Assembly (NCBI RefSeq): GCF_003515075.1
Contig: NZ_QWLV01000002.1
Location: 786,723 to 850,722 of the forward strand
Length of the DNA stretch: 64,000 bases
Direction: 5' to 3'
Origin: Sphingomonas gilva
GTDB lineage: Bacteria; Pseudomonadota; Alphaproteobacteria; Sphingomonadales; Sphingomonadaceae
The position numbers were made by a program, and so were the translations under genes. Below are positions 1-11,089 of the stretch, one piece after another (position 1 is the first letter of the stretch; each line of letters begins with the position of its first letter). A model generated the notes under the pieces. The model did no database searches and was not told the DNA's origin. It saw only the letters and a list, made by a program, of their open reading frames with translations.

Positions 1-1
1 G

Positions 2-364
2 CCCGATGCGTTGTCGGGCGGCCAGCGCCAGCGCGTCGGGGTCGCCCGCGCGCTCGCGACCGAGCCCGATCTGATGCTGATGGATGAGCCGTTCGGCGCG
101 CTCGACCCCGTGACGCGCGACCAGCTGGGCGAGAGGGTCCGCGCGCTGCACGACCAGCTCGGCCTCACCACCCTTCTGGTCACGCACGACATGGCGGAGG
201 CGCTGCTGATCGCCGATCGGGTGCTGGTGATGGATCATGGCCGCATCGCCGCCGATGCCTTGCCCGCCGATCTGATCGCGGGCAAGGCGGGCGAAGAGGC
301 CGAGGCGCTGGTCGCCGTCCCCCGCCGCCAGGCCGAGCGGCTGCGCGCATTGGAGCGCGAATGA
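2..364 (+). CDS. Osmoprotectant/glycine-betaine-type ABC transporter ATPase, C-terminal part
   Basis: The window opens inside this gene, so about the last 120 residues are visible. They start at the ABC signature LSGGQRQR, then Walker B with D-loop (LMLMDEPFGALDP) and the H-loop LLVTHD. The wording of the Walker B/D-loop is typical of the ProV/OpuCA/YehX branch of quaternary-amine importers. The ATPase would energise the permease encoded by the next gene, whose ATG overlaps this stop (ATGA at 361-364), so the two are translationally coupled. The tail after the H-loop is short, leaving no room for the paired CBS domains of classical OpuCA/ProV. Substrate cannot be read from this fragment. Confidence 0.85.
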   Translation, partial: PDALSGGQRQRVGVARALATEPDLMLMDEPFGALDPVTRDQLGERVRALHDQLGLTTLLVTHDMAEALLIADRVLVMDHGRIAADALPADLIAGKAGEEAEALVAVPRRQAERLRALERE

Positions 365-1884
365 ACGCCACCCTCGCCCGCGTGCCCGATCTCGCCGCGC
401 AGCACCTGCTGCTGGCGATGGCGGCGCTCGCGCTTGGTCTGGCGGTCGCACTGCCGCTCGCCATCATCTCGGCGCGCCGTCCCGCGCTCGCCCGCTGGAC
501 GCTGGGCTTTGCGAGCTTCGTCCAGACGATCCCCAGCCTGGCGCTGCTGGCGCTGTTCTATCCGCTGCTGCTGGCGCTTTCGGGCCTGGTCGGCGGCGGG
601 GTCCCAGCGCTCGGCTTCCTCCCGGCGCTGCTCGCGCTGACGCTCTATGCGCTGCTGCCGATCCTCAGGAACGGCGTGACCGGACTGACCGGCCTCGATC
701 CCGCGATCATCGAAGCCGCCGACGGCGTGGGCATGACCCCCGCGCAAAAGCTGCGGCTGGTGGAGGCGCCGCTCGCAGCACCCGTGCTGATGGCGGGCAT
801 CCGCACAGCGGCGGTATGGACGATCGGCGCGGCGACGCTCTCGACCACGGTCGGCCAGCCGTCGCTCGGCGACATGATCTTCTCGGGCCTGCAGACGCAG
901 AACTGGAGCCTGGTGCTGGTCGGCTGCCTCGCCGCCGCCGCGCTCGCGCTCGGCGTCGACGCGCTGCTCGGCGTGGTCGAGCGGGGGCTTGCGATGCGGC
1001 GGCGTAAGCGGGTGATCGCGGCGCTGGGCGTGCTCGGCGCCGCCGTCCTGCTGGCCTTCGCGCCGGTGCTGGCCCCGGCCCGGCCCGCCATCACCATCGG
1101 CGCGAAGAATTTCTCCGAACAGTTCATCCTCGCCCGGCTGATCGGCCAGCGGCTGGAGGATGCCGGCTATGCGGTTCGCTACCGCGAGGGTCTGGGTTCG
1201 GCGGTCGCCTTCAGCGCGCTCGCGGCCGACGATATCGATGTCTATGTCGATTATTCGGGCACGATCTGGACCAACCAGATGCGCCGCACCGATACGCCGC
1301 CGCGCGACGCGATCGTCGCTGGCGTATCGGCCTGGGCGGCGCGCGAGCATGGCGTCCGCCTGCTCGGCGCGCTCGGTTTCGAGAACGCCTATGCCTTCGC
1401 GATGAAGCGCGAGGCGGCCGCCCGGCGCGGCATCGCCACGCTCGACGATCTCGCCCGCGCCTCGCCCCAGCTCGCGCTCGGCAGCGATCTCGAATTCCTC
1501 GACCGGCCCGAATGGGCCGCGGTGCGCGACGTCTATGCCATGCGTTTCGCCTCGACCCGCGCCTACAATCCCAGCTTCATGTACCGCGCGGTGGCGAGCG
1601 GACGCGCGGACGTGATCACCGCCTTCTCCTCGGACGGGCGCATCGCCGCGCAGGACCTCGCCATGCTGGAGGACAATCGGGGCGCGATCCCCGGCTACGA
1701 CGCCGTGCTGTTAATCGCACCGGGCCGCGCGGACGACGCGCGATTCGCCGCCGCGCTCAGGCCGTTGATCGGCGCGATCCCGGTCGAGGCGATGCGCGAG
1801 GCCAACTACATGGTCGATCGCGACGCCGACAAGCGAAGCCCGGCGGAGGCGGCGCGCTGGCTCGGCCGATGGCTTGGCCCGTAA
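361..1884 (+). CDS. Fused ABC permease and substrate-binding protein, osmoprotectant/OpuBC type
   Basis: A 507-residue fusion. Residues 1 to about 215 are a BPD-type permease with several hydrophobic segments and the EAA-like loop (EAADGVGMTPAQKLRLVEAP). A further hydrophobic segment near 217-235 leads to an OpuAC/YehZ-type periplasmic binding domain (about 240-507) that begins with TIGAKNFSEQFIL, a characteristic start of quaternary-amine binding domains. Such permease-receptor fusions are known in OpuBC/EgtU-like importers, so one polypeptide would supply both translocation and substrate capture. It overlaps the upstream ATPase by 4 bp. Glycine betaine, choline, carnitine or ergothioneine are all possible substrates; the sequence alone does not decide. 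Confidence 0.88.
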   Translation: MNATLARVPDLAAQHLLLAMAALALGLAVALPLAIISARRPALARWTLGFASFVQTIPSLALLALFYPLLLALSGLVGGGVPALGFLPALLALTLYALLPILRNGVTGLTGLDPAIIEAADGVGMTPAQKLRLVEAPLAAPVLMAGIRTAAVWTIGAATLSTTVGQPSLGDMIFSGLQTQNWSLVLVGCLAAAALALGVDALLGVVERGLAMRRRKRVIAALGVLGAAVLLAFAPVLAPARPAITIGAKNFSEQFILARLIGQRLEDAGYAVRYREGLGSAVAFSALAADDIDVYVDYSGTIWTNQMRRTDTPPRDAIVAGVSAWAAREHGVRLLGALGFENAYAFAMKREAAARRGIATLDDLARASPQLALGSDLEFLDRPEWAAVRDVYAMRFASTRAYNPSFMYRAVASGRADVITAFSSDGRIAAQDLAMLEDNRGAIPGYDAVLLIAPGRADDARFAAALRPLIGAIPVEAMREANYMVDRDADKRSPAEAARWLGRWLGP

Positions 1885-1890
1885 TCAAAT

Positions 1891-2034
1891 CCTCCCTCGC
1901 TTCAGCGGGGGAGGGGGACCAGCCGCAGGCTGGTGGAGGGGGAAAGCCCCGAGCGCACCGCTTGCCGCATTCCCCCTCCACCATGCTGCGCATGGTCCCC
2001 CTCCCCCTGCTTCGCAGGGGGAGGATTATGCTGC
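1891..2034. repeat. Long imperfect inverted repeat (REP-like) in an intergenic gap
   Basis: C/G-rich arms face each other: CCTCCCTCGC...GGGGGAGG on the left and CCTCCCCCTGCTTCGCAGG on the right, enclosing a second pair of arms (CCAGCCGCAGGCTGG and CCACCATGCTGCGCATGG). The element fills the gap between the convergent osmoprotectant operon and the malG-like gene. It could serve as a bidirectional terminator or simply be a REP-type sequence; there is no clear U-tract. Confidence 0.7.
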
Positions 2035-2045
2035 CGTCGCCAGCC

Positions 2046-2867
2046 TCATCCCTTCACGCTCCCCGCCAGCAGCCCGCTCATGTAGAAGCGCTGCAGCGCG
2101 AGGAAGAGGATCAGCACGGGCAAGGTCGTCACCACGCTGCCCGCCATCATCAGCTCATTGTCCTGGACATGCTCGCGGCTGAGCGCGGCGAGCGCCACCG
2201 GCAGCGTGTAGAGGTCCTGATCGGCCAGGATGATCAGCGGCCACATGAAGTCGTTCCAGCTGCCCAGGAACACGAACAGCGCCAGCGTGACGAGGATCGG
2301 CGTCAGCATCGGCAGCACGATCGACGTGAAGATGCGCCCCTCGCTTGCCCCGTCGACGCGCGCGGCCTCGAGCATCTCGTCGGGGATCGACAGGCAATAT
2401 TGCCGCACCAGGAAGATGCCGAAGATGCCCGCCAGCCAAGGCACCAGCGCGCCGGCATAGCTGTTCACCAGCCCCATGCCCTTGAGCATCAGGAACAGCG
2501 GCAGCATGCCGATCTGCCCCGGGATGACGAGCGCGCCGACCAGCGCCTGGAATATCCGGTCGCGGCCCTTGAACTTGAGCTTGGCGAAGGCGTAGCCGGC
2601 GGGGACCGTGAAGATCAACGCGAGGATGGTGGCGAGCGTCGCCAGCGCCAGGCTGTTCCCAAAATAGCGGCCGATTCCGTAGGTGACGAACAGCTCGCGA
2701 TAATTGGCGAGCGTCGGGTCGGTCGGGATGAGCGGCGGCGGGAAGGCCGCGGCCTCGCCCGGCGCCATGAAGGAGACGCTCAGCATCCACAGGAGCGGCG
2801 CGAGCGTCACCAGCGCGACGATTGCCGCGGCGGCGGTCAGCAGCCAGCGTTCGGCGCTCCACCTCAT
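2046..2867 (-). CDS. CUT1 sugar ABC transporter permease (MalG family)
   Basis: 273 residues from ATG at 2867, chosen because it forms an ATGA overlap with the end of the upstream malF-like gene; the open frame extends further 5' but without family resemblance. It has an N-terminal helix, a periplasmic stretch (FPPPLIPTDPTLANYRELF) and the MalG-family EAA loop (EAARVDGASEGRIFTSIVLP), which docks to the MalK-type ATPase. It is last in a minus-strand operon with lacI, GH144, the binding protein and malF. Inner-membrane protein; the substrate is probably an oligosaccharide. Confidence 0.92.
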   Translation of the reverse strand: MRWSAERWLLTAAAAIVALVTLAPLLWMLSVSFMAPGEAAAFPPPLIPTDPTLANYRELFVTYGIGRYFGNSLALATLATILALIFTVPAGYAFAKLKFKGRDRIFQALVGALVIPGQIGMLPLFLMLKGMGLVNSYAGALVPWLAGIFGIFLVRQYCLSIPDEMLEAARVDGASEGRIFTSIVLPMLTPILVTLALFVFLGSWNDFMWPLIILADQDLYTLPVALAALSREHVQDNELMMAGSVVTTLPVLILFLALQRFYMSGLLAGSVKG

Positions 2868-3742
2868 GCGCGTTCCGCCCGCCTCGCAACGGCGAGCTGC
2901 GCCATCGTCACCGCGAAGATCATCACGAACAGGATGAACGCCACCGCCGCGCCCGATCCCAGGTTCCACCATTTGAAGCCCTCTTCATACATGAAGTAGA
3001 GCACCGTCACGGTCGATTGCGCCGGGCCGCCCTGCGTCATCACATAAGGCTCGGCGAACAGCTGGAAGAAGCCGGCGACCGAAAGGATGCTGACCAGCAG
3101 CACCACCGGCGCGATCGCGGGCAAAGTCACATGGCGGAAGCGCGCCCACGGCCCCGCCCCGTCGATCCGCGCCGCCTCATGCAGCTCGTGCGGCACGGTC
3201 TGCAGCGCCGCCATGAAGATGATCATGTTGTAGCCGAAGGTCTTCCACGCGACGAAGATCAGGATCGCGGGCAGCGACGCGGTCGGGCTGCCCAGCCAGT
3301 CGATCGGCTCGATGCCGAACCAGCCGAGCGCGTAATTGACCAGGCCGTAGCGCGTGTGGAGCAGGTATCGCCACACCACCGCGGTCGCGACCAAGGTCGT
3401 CACATAGGGCGCGAACAGCGCGACGCGCCAGACCGGCCGCCATTTGAGCGTGCGCGCGTTGACCAGCAGCGCGGCGGCGAGGCTCAGCCCCACCGTCAGC
3501 GGCACGCCGATCACGACGAACCACAAGGTGTTGCCCATCGCCCGCCAGAACAGCGGATTCTCGATCAGCCGGCCGTAATTCTGCAGGCCGACGAAGCGCA
3601 GATTGGCGAGATCGGCGAGCGCGTAGATGTCGAAATCGGTGAAGGAGAGGAACAGGCTGGCGATCGCTGGCACCGCGAAGAACAGCCCGATCGCCAGCAG
3701 CGCGGGGCTGACGAACAGCCAGGGCGCGCGGCTTCGCCTCAC
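2864..3742 (-). CDS. CUT1 sugar ABC transporter permease (MalF family)
   Basis: 292 residues, predicted six transmembrane helices, EAA loop EAARIDGAGPWARFRHVTLP near residue 190, and the C-terminal pattern of UgpA/MalF-type permeases (MTQGGPAQSTVTVLYFMYEEGF). It overlaps the binding-protein gene upstream and malG downstream by 4 bp each, so the three are one translation-coupled unit. It forms the heterodimeric membrane channel with the MalG-type protein. Confidence 0.92.
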   Translation of the reverse strand: MRRSRAPWLFVSPALLAIGLFFAVPAIASLFLSFTDFDIYALADLANLRFVGLQNYGRLIENPLFWRAMGNTLWFVVIGVPLTVGLSLAAALLVNARTLKWRPVWRVALFAPYVTTLVATAVVWRYLLHTRYGLVNYALGWFGIEPIDWLGSPTASLPAILIFVAWKTFGYNMIIFMAALQTVPHELHEAARIDGAGPWARFRHVTLPAIAPVVLLVSILSVAGFFQLFAEPYVMTQGGPAQSTVTVLYFMYEEGFKWWNLGSGAAVAFILFVMIFAVTMAQLAVARRAERA

Positions 3743-5001
3743 AGCGCGCGACCCTGCTCAAGCATCCAGCGCCGCTTTTCGAGCAACCGGTCGGCGCGGC
3801 GGTCGATCTCGGCGGCCGCCTGGTCGACGGTGAACTGCCCGCGCACGCAGCGTTCGGCCACCACCTGCATCTCGGTCACGATCCGCTCCCATTCGGGCAC
3901 CTTGGGCACCGCCTTGGCGCGTTCGAGCTGTTCGGCGAAAGGCCGCATCAGCGGATCGGCGCGCAGCCCCGCCAGCTCCCAGGCCGAAGGCCGCGCGGGC
4001 AGATCGCCCGACAGCGCGTTGAAACGCGCCTGCACCGGCGGCTGGCTCAGATAGCGCACCCACGCCCAGGCGGCGGCGGGGTCGCGCGCGCCCTTGAACA
4101 CGACGAGGCTCGATCCGCCCGGCGCCGACGCGCCCGGCCCATCGGGCCCGGGCATCGCCGCGGTCGCCCATTGGTCCTGGAAATCGGCCGGCAGCCGCGA
4201 CTTCATGTCGCCCACCGTCCAGGGGCCGGAGAGATAGACCGAGAAGAAGCCGCGCGCGAACTCGTTCCAGACGTTGCTGATCTGTGTGTTGGCGGCGAGC
4301 GGGGCCAGCCGCTCGTCGAACAGCGATTTGTAGAAGGCGAGCGCGGCCTTGAACCCATCGCTGCGGAAATTCCCGCGCGCGCCGCCCTCGCGCAACAGCG
4401 GCTCGGGCTGCTGGAGGGCGAAGGTCAGCAATTGCTCGAACTCGTTGACCGGCAGCAGGATGGCGAAGTTCCCTTCCCCCGCCGCGGCCTTCACCTTGTG
4501 GAGCATCGCCTTCCACGCCGGCCAGGTTTCGGGCGGCGCGTCATATCCGGCCTCCGCCAGCAGATCGGTGCGATAGAATTGCAGGCGCGTGTCGACATAC
4601 CACGGCACGCCGTACACCTTGCCGCCGATGCGGTTGGTGTCGAGCACCGCGGGAAACTGGTCGGTGGTCAGCGCGCTCTGATCCTCGGGCAGCGGCTCGA
4701 TCGCGCCGATCGCGGCGAGCTCGGCGAGCCACGAATTGCCGATCTGGCTGACCGCGGGGAGCGAGCTGCCGGCAAAGCCCGTCAGCAGCTTTTCATGCGC
4801 CGCAGTCCAGGGCAGCGCCTGGATGCTCAACGAGATGCCGGCGTGCGCGCTCTCGAACGCCGGCACCAGCTTCGGCACATGCGCCGCCTCGTTGCCCATC
4901 GCCCAGAAACGCAGCGTGCCTACGGGATCGCGCCGCCCGCACGCGGCGAGCGCCGGAAGGGCGAGCGCCCCCGCCAGCGCCTGCCGGCGCGAGAGGCGCA
5001 T
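3739..5001 (-). CDS. Sugar-binding lipoprotein of a CUT1 ABC transporter
   Basis: 420 residues from ATG at 5001. The N terminus MRLSRRQALAGALALPALAAC carries a lipobox with Cys21 and a twin-arginine-like SRRQAL start, so it is probably lipidated and periplasmic. The body is an SBP_bac_1-type solute-binding protein (FWAMGNEAAHVPKLVPAFE; aromatic-rich middle; KGARDPAAAWAWVRYLSQP near the C terminus). A much longer open frame runs 5' but is noise. It begins 5 bp after the GH144 gene stop, so enzyme and receptor are probably made together. Confidence 0.9.
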   Translation of the reverse strand: MRLSRRQALAGALALPALAACGRRDPVGTLRFWAMGNEAAHVPKLVPAFESAHAGISLSIQALPWTAAHEKLLTGFAGSSLPAVSQIGNSWLAELAAIGAIEPLPEDQSALTTDQFPAVLDTNRIGGKVYGVPWYVDTRLQFYRTDLLAEAGYDAPPETWPAWKAMLHKVKAAAGEGNFAILLPVNEFEQLLTFALQQPEPLLREGGARGNFRSDGFKAALAFYKSLFDERLAPLAANTQISNVWNEFARGFFSVYLSGPWTVGDMKSRLPADFQDQWATAAMPGPDGPGASAPGGSSLVVFKGARDPAAAWAWVRYLSQPPVQARFNALSGDLPARPSAWELAGLRADPLMRPFAEQLERAKAVPKVPEWERIVTEMQVVAERCVRGQFTVDQAAAEIDRRADRLLEKRRWMLEQGRAL

Positions 5002-5006
5002 CGCGC

Positions 5007-6425
5007 TCACGCCGCGTCGAGCCACCCGCCGGTGAAGCCGGCGCGCCTCAGCCCGCGCACAATGTGCGGATTCTTGCGCATCACCTGCCAGACCAGCCCG
5101 GTCTTCCAGTTCTCTATCCCCAGCACGATCGGCCCCTGGTCGATCCCCAGATAGTCGCCGTCTACCCAGCCGATGCCGGGCACGATCCTGCCGTGCTGCA
5201 GGCCCTTTTCGGGCGCTTCGGTCAGGGTCGGGTTGAACGAATCCCAAAAGCCGTACCGGCCCCAGATGCCACGCCCGTAGCGCGCGTGCATCGCGTCGAT
5301 CGCGGGGACGACGATCTCGGCAGCGAAGGCGATCGATCCGGCGGCGGCGGTGGGCGCGATGGTGCCGTCGTCGCGCTCGCCCGGGCCGCGCGCGGAATAG
5401 CTGTGGAATTCGCGGCCGACGCCGTCGATCGGCAGGGTGAAGTCGCCCGGCCCGTCGCACGCCGTCAGCCCCCAGATATCGCCGCCATAGCCGGTCCATT
5501 TTTTCGGATTGGCGTCGGCATAGGCCTTCTGCGCCAGCGTCGCCCGCCTGCTGTTCTCGAAATAATCCATGCCCTTGGATGCGATATACGGCTCCCGGAT
5601 GCCGCGGAAATCGATCCACATATGGCTGTACTGGTGGCCGAACAGCGGCGCGAAGTGCAGATGCTGCTGGCCCCAGTGCGTTCCCCAGCTCGGCTCGAAC
5701 CGCGCGGTCTGCGCCGGCCAATATTCCGGCTCCACCGCATGCGTCGGCGATCCGAGCGCGAGGATGTGGAGCAGCAGCGCTTCGTTGTAGATGTCCCAGT
5801 CATGCGGGATGAAGCCCGTCTCCGGATGCCAGCCCATCGAGATGAACGGCGCGCGGGGGCGGATCCACGTCCATTCGATTGCGGTGTAGAGCTGATCGGC
5901 GAGCGCGCGGATGCGCTTCTCGTCGGTATCGCCGCCGTCGAAGAAGCCCTGCGCGAACAGCACGCCGCCCATCAGCAGCGCCGTGTCGATGGTCGAAAGC
6001 TCGGTCCGGTCGAAGCGGCGGCCCTGCTCCATGTCGAGGAAATGGTAGAAGAAGCCCTTGTGCCCGCTCATCCCCCGCGCGGCCGGCCCCTGCGGCGCGG
6101 CGGCGAGGAATTCGAGCGTCGCGCGCGTGCGCGACCGCGCCTCGGCCCGCGTCGCCCAGCCGCGCGACACGCCGACGCCGTAGGCGGTCAGGGCAAAGCC
6201 GATCGCGGCGATGCTGGCGAAGCTCCTGGTCGGCCAGCGATCGGGCGCAAGGCCGGTGCGGGCGTCGGTGGTGTCCCAGAAGAACTGGAAGGTGCGGCGC
6301 TGCAGATCTTCGACCAGCACGCCGTCGGACGCCGACGGCGGGCGGGTCACGGGTGTGCAGCCCGCCGCCGCGAGCCCGGCGAGCCCGAGCGCGGAACGGC
6401 CGATCATGCGGCGGCGGGTGAACAT
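5007..6425 (-). CDS. Glucoamylase-like lipoprotein, GH144-type (putative beta-1,2-glucanase)
   Basis: 472 residues from ATG at 6425. MFTRRRMIGRSALG... carries a twin-arginine motif and lipobox LAAAGC (Cys23), so export and lipidation are likely. The mature part has hallmarks of the 'glucoamylase-like' domain PF10091: LQRRTFQFFWDTTDARTGL at the N-terminal side, DIYNEALLLHILALGSPTH in the middle, then HQYSHMWIDFRG and the glycine-rich YGRGIWGRYGFWDSFNP. Characterised PF10091 members include GH144 endo-beta-1,2-glucanases. Its place between a LacI regulator and a CUT1 importer suggests it trims a glucan whose oligosaccharides are then imported. Function is inferred from family and context; a related exo-enzyme is possible. 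Confidence 0.82.
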   Translation of the reverse strand: MFTRRRMIGRSALGLAGLAAAGCTPVTRPPSASDGVLVEDLQRRTFQFFWDTTDARTGLAPDRWPTRSFASIAAIGFALTAYGVGVSRGWATRAEARSRTRATLEFLAAAPQGPAARGMSGHKGFFYHFLDMEQGRRFDRTELSTIDTALLMGGVLFAQGFFDGGDTDEKRIRALADQLYTAIEWTWIRPRAPFISMGWHPETGFIPHDWDIYNEALLLHILALGSPTHAVEPEYWPAQTARFEPSWGTHWGQQHLHFAPLFGHQYSHMWIDFRGIREPYIASKGMDYFENSRRATLAQKAYADANPKKWTGYGGDIWGLTACDGPGDFTLPIDGVGREFHSYSARGPGERDDGTIAPTAAAGSIAFAAEIVVPAIDAMHARYGRGIWGRYGFWDSFNPTLTEAPEKGLQHGRIVPGIGWVDGDYLGIDQGPIVLGIENWKTGLVWQVMRKNPHIVRGLRRAGFTGGWLDAA

Positions 6426-6447
6426 GGCGATCTCCAGGGGCGAAACG

Positions 6448-7494
6448 CTAGGGTGTGTGCTCAAGTCCGGGCCGTGCTCCCCCCTGGCGGTCGCCGCCGG
6501 TGGATTGGCGAACGATCAGCTCCGGCACGATCCGTTCGGTCGGGGCGGAGACCGACGCCGGCGCGTCGATCGAGGATTGCAGCCGTTCGAAGGCGCGGCG
6601 GCCGATATCGGCGATCGCCACGCGCATCGTGGTGAGCGACGGCCGGGCATAGCGCGCGATCGGCACGTCGTCGAAACCGACCACCATCATCCGGCCCGGC
6701 ACGTCGATGCCGGATTCGGCGAGCGCATCGAGGCACCCCACCGCCATCATGTCGTTGGCCGCGAAGACCCCGTCGACGCCGTGCGCTTCCCTCGCCAGCG
6801 CCATGCCCGCGGACCGCCCCGATTCATCCGCGAAATCCCCCTGGAACACGATCGGATCGGCATCGCCGAGCAGATCGGCCACCGCTTCGCGGAAGCCGCG
6901 CACGCGTTCCTGCGCGTCGACATTGTCCGTCGGCCCCGCGATATGCGCCAGCTTGCGGGCGCCGCGCTCGACGAGATGCGCCACCGCCGCGCGCGCGCCG
7001 GCATGGCTGTCCACCACGATGCAGCTGCGCCCCGCCGCGCCGCCGTTGATCACCACCGCCGGCATCCCTTCGGGCAGGTGCCGCCCGAGGAAATCCGCGC
7101 CGACCGTGGGGGACATGACGATCAGTCCGTCGACCCGCCCCCGCATCGCGCGAAGGGCGGTCTCGGTCTCGCGCGCGTCGCCGTGCATGTTGGCGAGCAG
7201 CAGTTGCAGTCCCTGGCGATGCGCCGCCGAATCGATGCCGCGGATCATTTCCGAGAAGAACTCGCCGAATAGATCGGGCAGCACCACGCCGATCGCCCCC
7301 GTCCGCCGGGTGGAGAGGCTGCGGGCGCCCAGATGCGGCACATAGTGAAGCGCGCGCGCCGCCTCGGTCACGCGGTGGCGCATCGGTTCGGCGACGTTGC
7401 TGTGGCCGTTCAGCGCGCGCGAGGCGGACGCCACCGAAACGCCCGCCGCACGGGCAACGTCGCGTATCGTGATGGCGCGGCCGCCTGTCGCCAT
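6448..7494 (-). CDS. LacI-family transcriptional regulator
   Basis: 348 residues. The N-terminal HTH (TIRDVARAAGVSVASASRAL, residues about 9-28) is classic LacI/GalR, followed by the hinge helix region (YVPHLGARSLSTRRTGAIGVV) and a periplasmic-binding-protein-like effector domain. It lies first in the lacI-GH144-SBP-malF-malG run, 22 bp before the GH144 start. A candidate palindromic operator lies just upstream at 7548-7561, suggesting autoregulation and control of the sugar locus. Confidence 0.93.
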   Translation of the reverse strand: MATGGRAITIRDVARAAGVSVASASRALNGHSNVAEPMRHRVTEAARALHYVPHLGARSLSTRRTGAIGVVLPDLFGEFFSEMIRGIDSAAHRQGLQLLLANMHGDARETETALRAMRGRVDGLIVMSPTVGADFLGRHLPEGMPAVVINGGAAGRSCIVVDSHAGARAAVAHLVERGARKLAHIAGPTDNVDAQERVRGFREAVADLLGDADPIVFQGDFADESGRSAGMALAREAHGVDGVFAANDMMAVGCLDALAESGIDVPGRMMVVGFDDVPIARYARPSLTTMRVAIADIGRRAFERLQSSIDAPASVSAPTERIVPELIVRQSTGGDRQGGARPGLEHTP

Positions 7495-7547
7495 GGTTCC
7501 CCGGATCCTCTGCGATCAACGCTCTGGGGGCGCTTCGCCCCGATTTA

Positions 7548-7558
7548 TGTAACCGGTT

Positions 7559-7561
<3 letters not shown>
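7548..7561. promoter_or_regulatory. Candidate LacI-type operator upstream of the lacI gene
   Basis: TGTAACCGGTTTCA is a near-perfect palindrome (six of seven pairs) with the central CG step typical of LacI-family operators. It lies 54 bp upstream of the lacI ATG and overlaps the stop codon of the malK-like gene, so a repressor here could uncouple malK from the downstream genes. Confidence 0.6.
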
Positions 7562-8692
<1,131 letters not shown>

Positions 8693-8736
8693 CCCTTGCT
8701 CCTTCGCCGACAGCGTGCCCGGTTGAGCGCGTGCTA

Positions 8737-8746
8737 GCAAGCTTGC
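8737..8746. promoter_or_regulatory. Palindrome GCAAGCTTGC upstream of the malK-like gene
   Basis: A perfect 10-bp palindrome with the LacI-family half-site pattern (GCAA/TTGC), 45 bp upstream of the malK-like start. It differs from the site at 7548-7561, so either the regulator tolerates both or a second regulator acts here. Confidence 0.4.
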
Positions 8747-8823
8747 AATGCACCTGTGGACAGGGACAAATCGGGGGGTTAGGCTGCCTTCCGCCCGGTT
8801 CGCCGGGACGGTGGGGACCGTAG

Positions 8824-9378
8824 ATGCCGCCCGTGAACGGGGAGCGCGATGGGGCGCGCATCCTTTTGACGGGCTCGAATGAAGGTCGCGCCCCGCCTAT
8901 GAATTTCCGGCCCTTCTCGCGCCATGAGGATTCCGATCTCGTCGAGATCAAGGAGACGCTGAGCGAACTCCTCGACGTCCTGCGCTTGCGCGATGGGGGG
9001 CCGAAGGTCCCGAAGGCGCCGCCGCCGACGGAGGCGACGCCCGCCGACGCGCTGGACTATGCCAAGCGGCTGCTGACCATCCGCACCGGCCGCCGGCGCT
9101 TCCTGCCGGCGGGCTATTTCGACGGGCCGGCGCTCACCATCCTGCTCGATCTCTACGTATCGAACCGCGAGGGACGCCAGGTCGCGGTGTCCGATGCGGT
9201 CGCGGTATCGGGCGTTCCCACCTCCACCGCGCTGCGCTGGATCGCAACGATGGAGGCCGACGGCTATGTATCGAAGCGCCCGGATCCCGGCGACAAGCGG
9301 CGCACCCTGCTCAACCCCACGCCGCGCGCGATGACCGATATCGAGCGGCTCACCGCGCTCTGGCGCAACACGTTCTGA
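8824..9378 (+). CDS. MarR-like winged-helix protein
   Basis: 184 residues if translation starts at 8824 (GGGGA 6 nt upstream); an alternative ATG at 8899 gives 159 residues and begins [10 protein letters not shown]. Residues about 100-180 form a winged-helix domain: [20 protein letters not shown] as the helix-turn-helix and [20 protein letters not shown] as the wing, with the DKRR wing signature of MarR proteins. The first part is charged and lacks a known domain. It lies between the sugar operon and the flagellar island, divergent from the former. No target can be assigned. Confidence 0.75.
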   Translation: MPPVNGERDGARILLTGSNEGRAPPMNFRPFSRHEDSDLVEIKETLSELLDVLRLRDGGPKVPKAPPPTEATPADALDYAKRLLTIRTGRRRFLPAGYFDGPALTILLDLYVSNREGRQVAVSDAVAVSGVPTSTALRWIATMEADGYVSKRPDPGDKRRTLLNPTPRAMTDIERLTALWRNTF

Positions 9379-9568
9379 CCGGCCGGATTCGATCCGGATT
9401 GAATGGTCAGACAATTCAAAATGGAACCGATTGGCGGTTTTCAAGCCATTGTTTTTCCAGCAGGCTATGATGCGGCGATCCCGTTTCCCCCACATTCGAG
9501 GCAGCGCGCATAATGGGACGTAATCGTTTTCGCGTTTGTTCCGTGCGTTCAGTGACCGTCGCTTGAAC

Positions 9569-10696
<1,128 letters not shown>

Positions 10697-10701
10697 GCGC
10701 C

Positions 10702-11082
10702 TCAGCCGATCTGCCGCCAGGCGTCGGCGATGTCGCGGATCATCGCCTGGGCGTGCGCGATCCGCTTGGCCGAGCGCCGCTGCGCCCCCAGCACCAGATG
10801 GGCGAGCGCCTCCTCGTACACCGCCGACAGCGACGCCGCGAGATCGCCGCCGCGCTGATGGTCGATGCTCATCCTGAGCGCCTGGACGATGTCCATCGCG
10901 CGCGGCAGCGCCGTCGCCACGCGCCCCTGCTCGACCGCGCGGCGAACGCGCAGCATCGCCACTTCGAGCTCGTCGAACAGCAGCATCACCAGCGCATGCG
11001 GGTCGGCGTTCTCGACGCGGCCGGCAAGCTCTATCCGGCCGTAGAGGCTCGCGGCGTCGGGGCGATCGGGGGCGATGTACAT
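10702..11082 (-). CDS. fliS: Flagellar export chaperone FliS
   Basis: 126 residues, all-helical, with the FliS pattern: LYGRIELAGRVENADPHALV, then MLLFDELEVAML and an AMDIVQALRMSID helix. FliS caps the C terminus of flagellin in the cytoplasm before export. It follows fliD by 7 bp in a two-gene operon, the usual fliD-fliS arrangement, under the sigma-28-like promoter at 12660-12686. Confidence 0.92.
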   Translation of the reverse strand: MYIAPDRPDAASLYGRIELAGRVENADPHALVMLLFDELEVAMLRVRRAVEQGRVATALPRAMDIVQALRMSIDHQRGGDLAASLSAVYEEALAHLVLGAQRRSAKRIAHAQAMIRDIADAWRQIG

Positions 11083-11089
11083 GGCCGCA

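Noticed and set aside
235..1350. Long minus-strand open frame opposite the ABC permease fusion
   Set aside because: Arg/Gln/His-rich translation without domains; a shadow of GC-rich coding sequence on the other strand.
1512..2999. 495-codon plus-strand open frame
   Set aside because: Runs through the end of one gene, a repeat and antisense to malG; no protein-like composition.
9433..9446. GG-N10-GC spacing (TGGCGGTTTTCAAGC) upstream of the activator gene at 9569
   Set aside because: Only the GG and GC and the TGGC agree with the sigma-54 consensus; the remaining positions do not. Far weaker than the three perfect sites, so not listed as a promoter.
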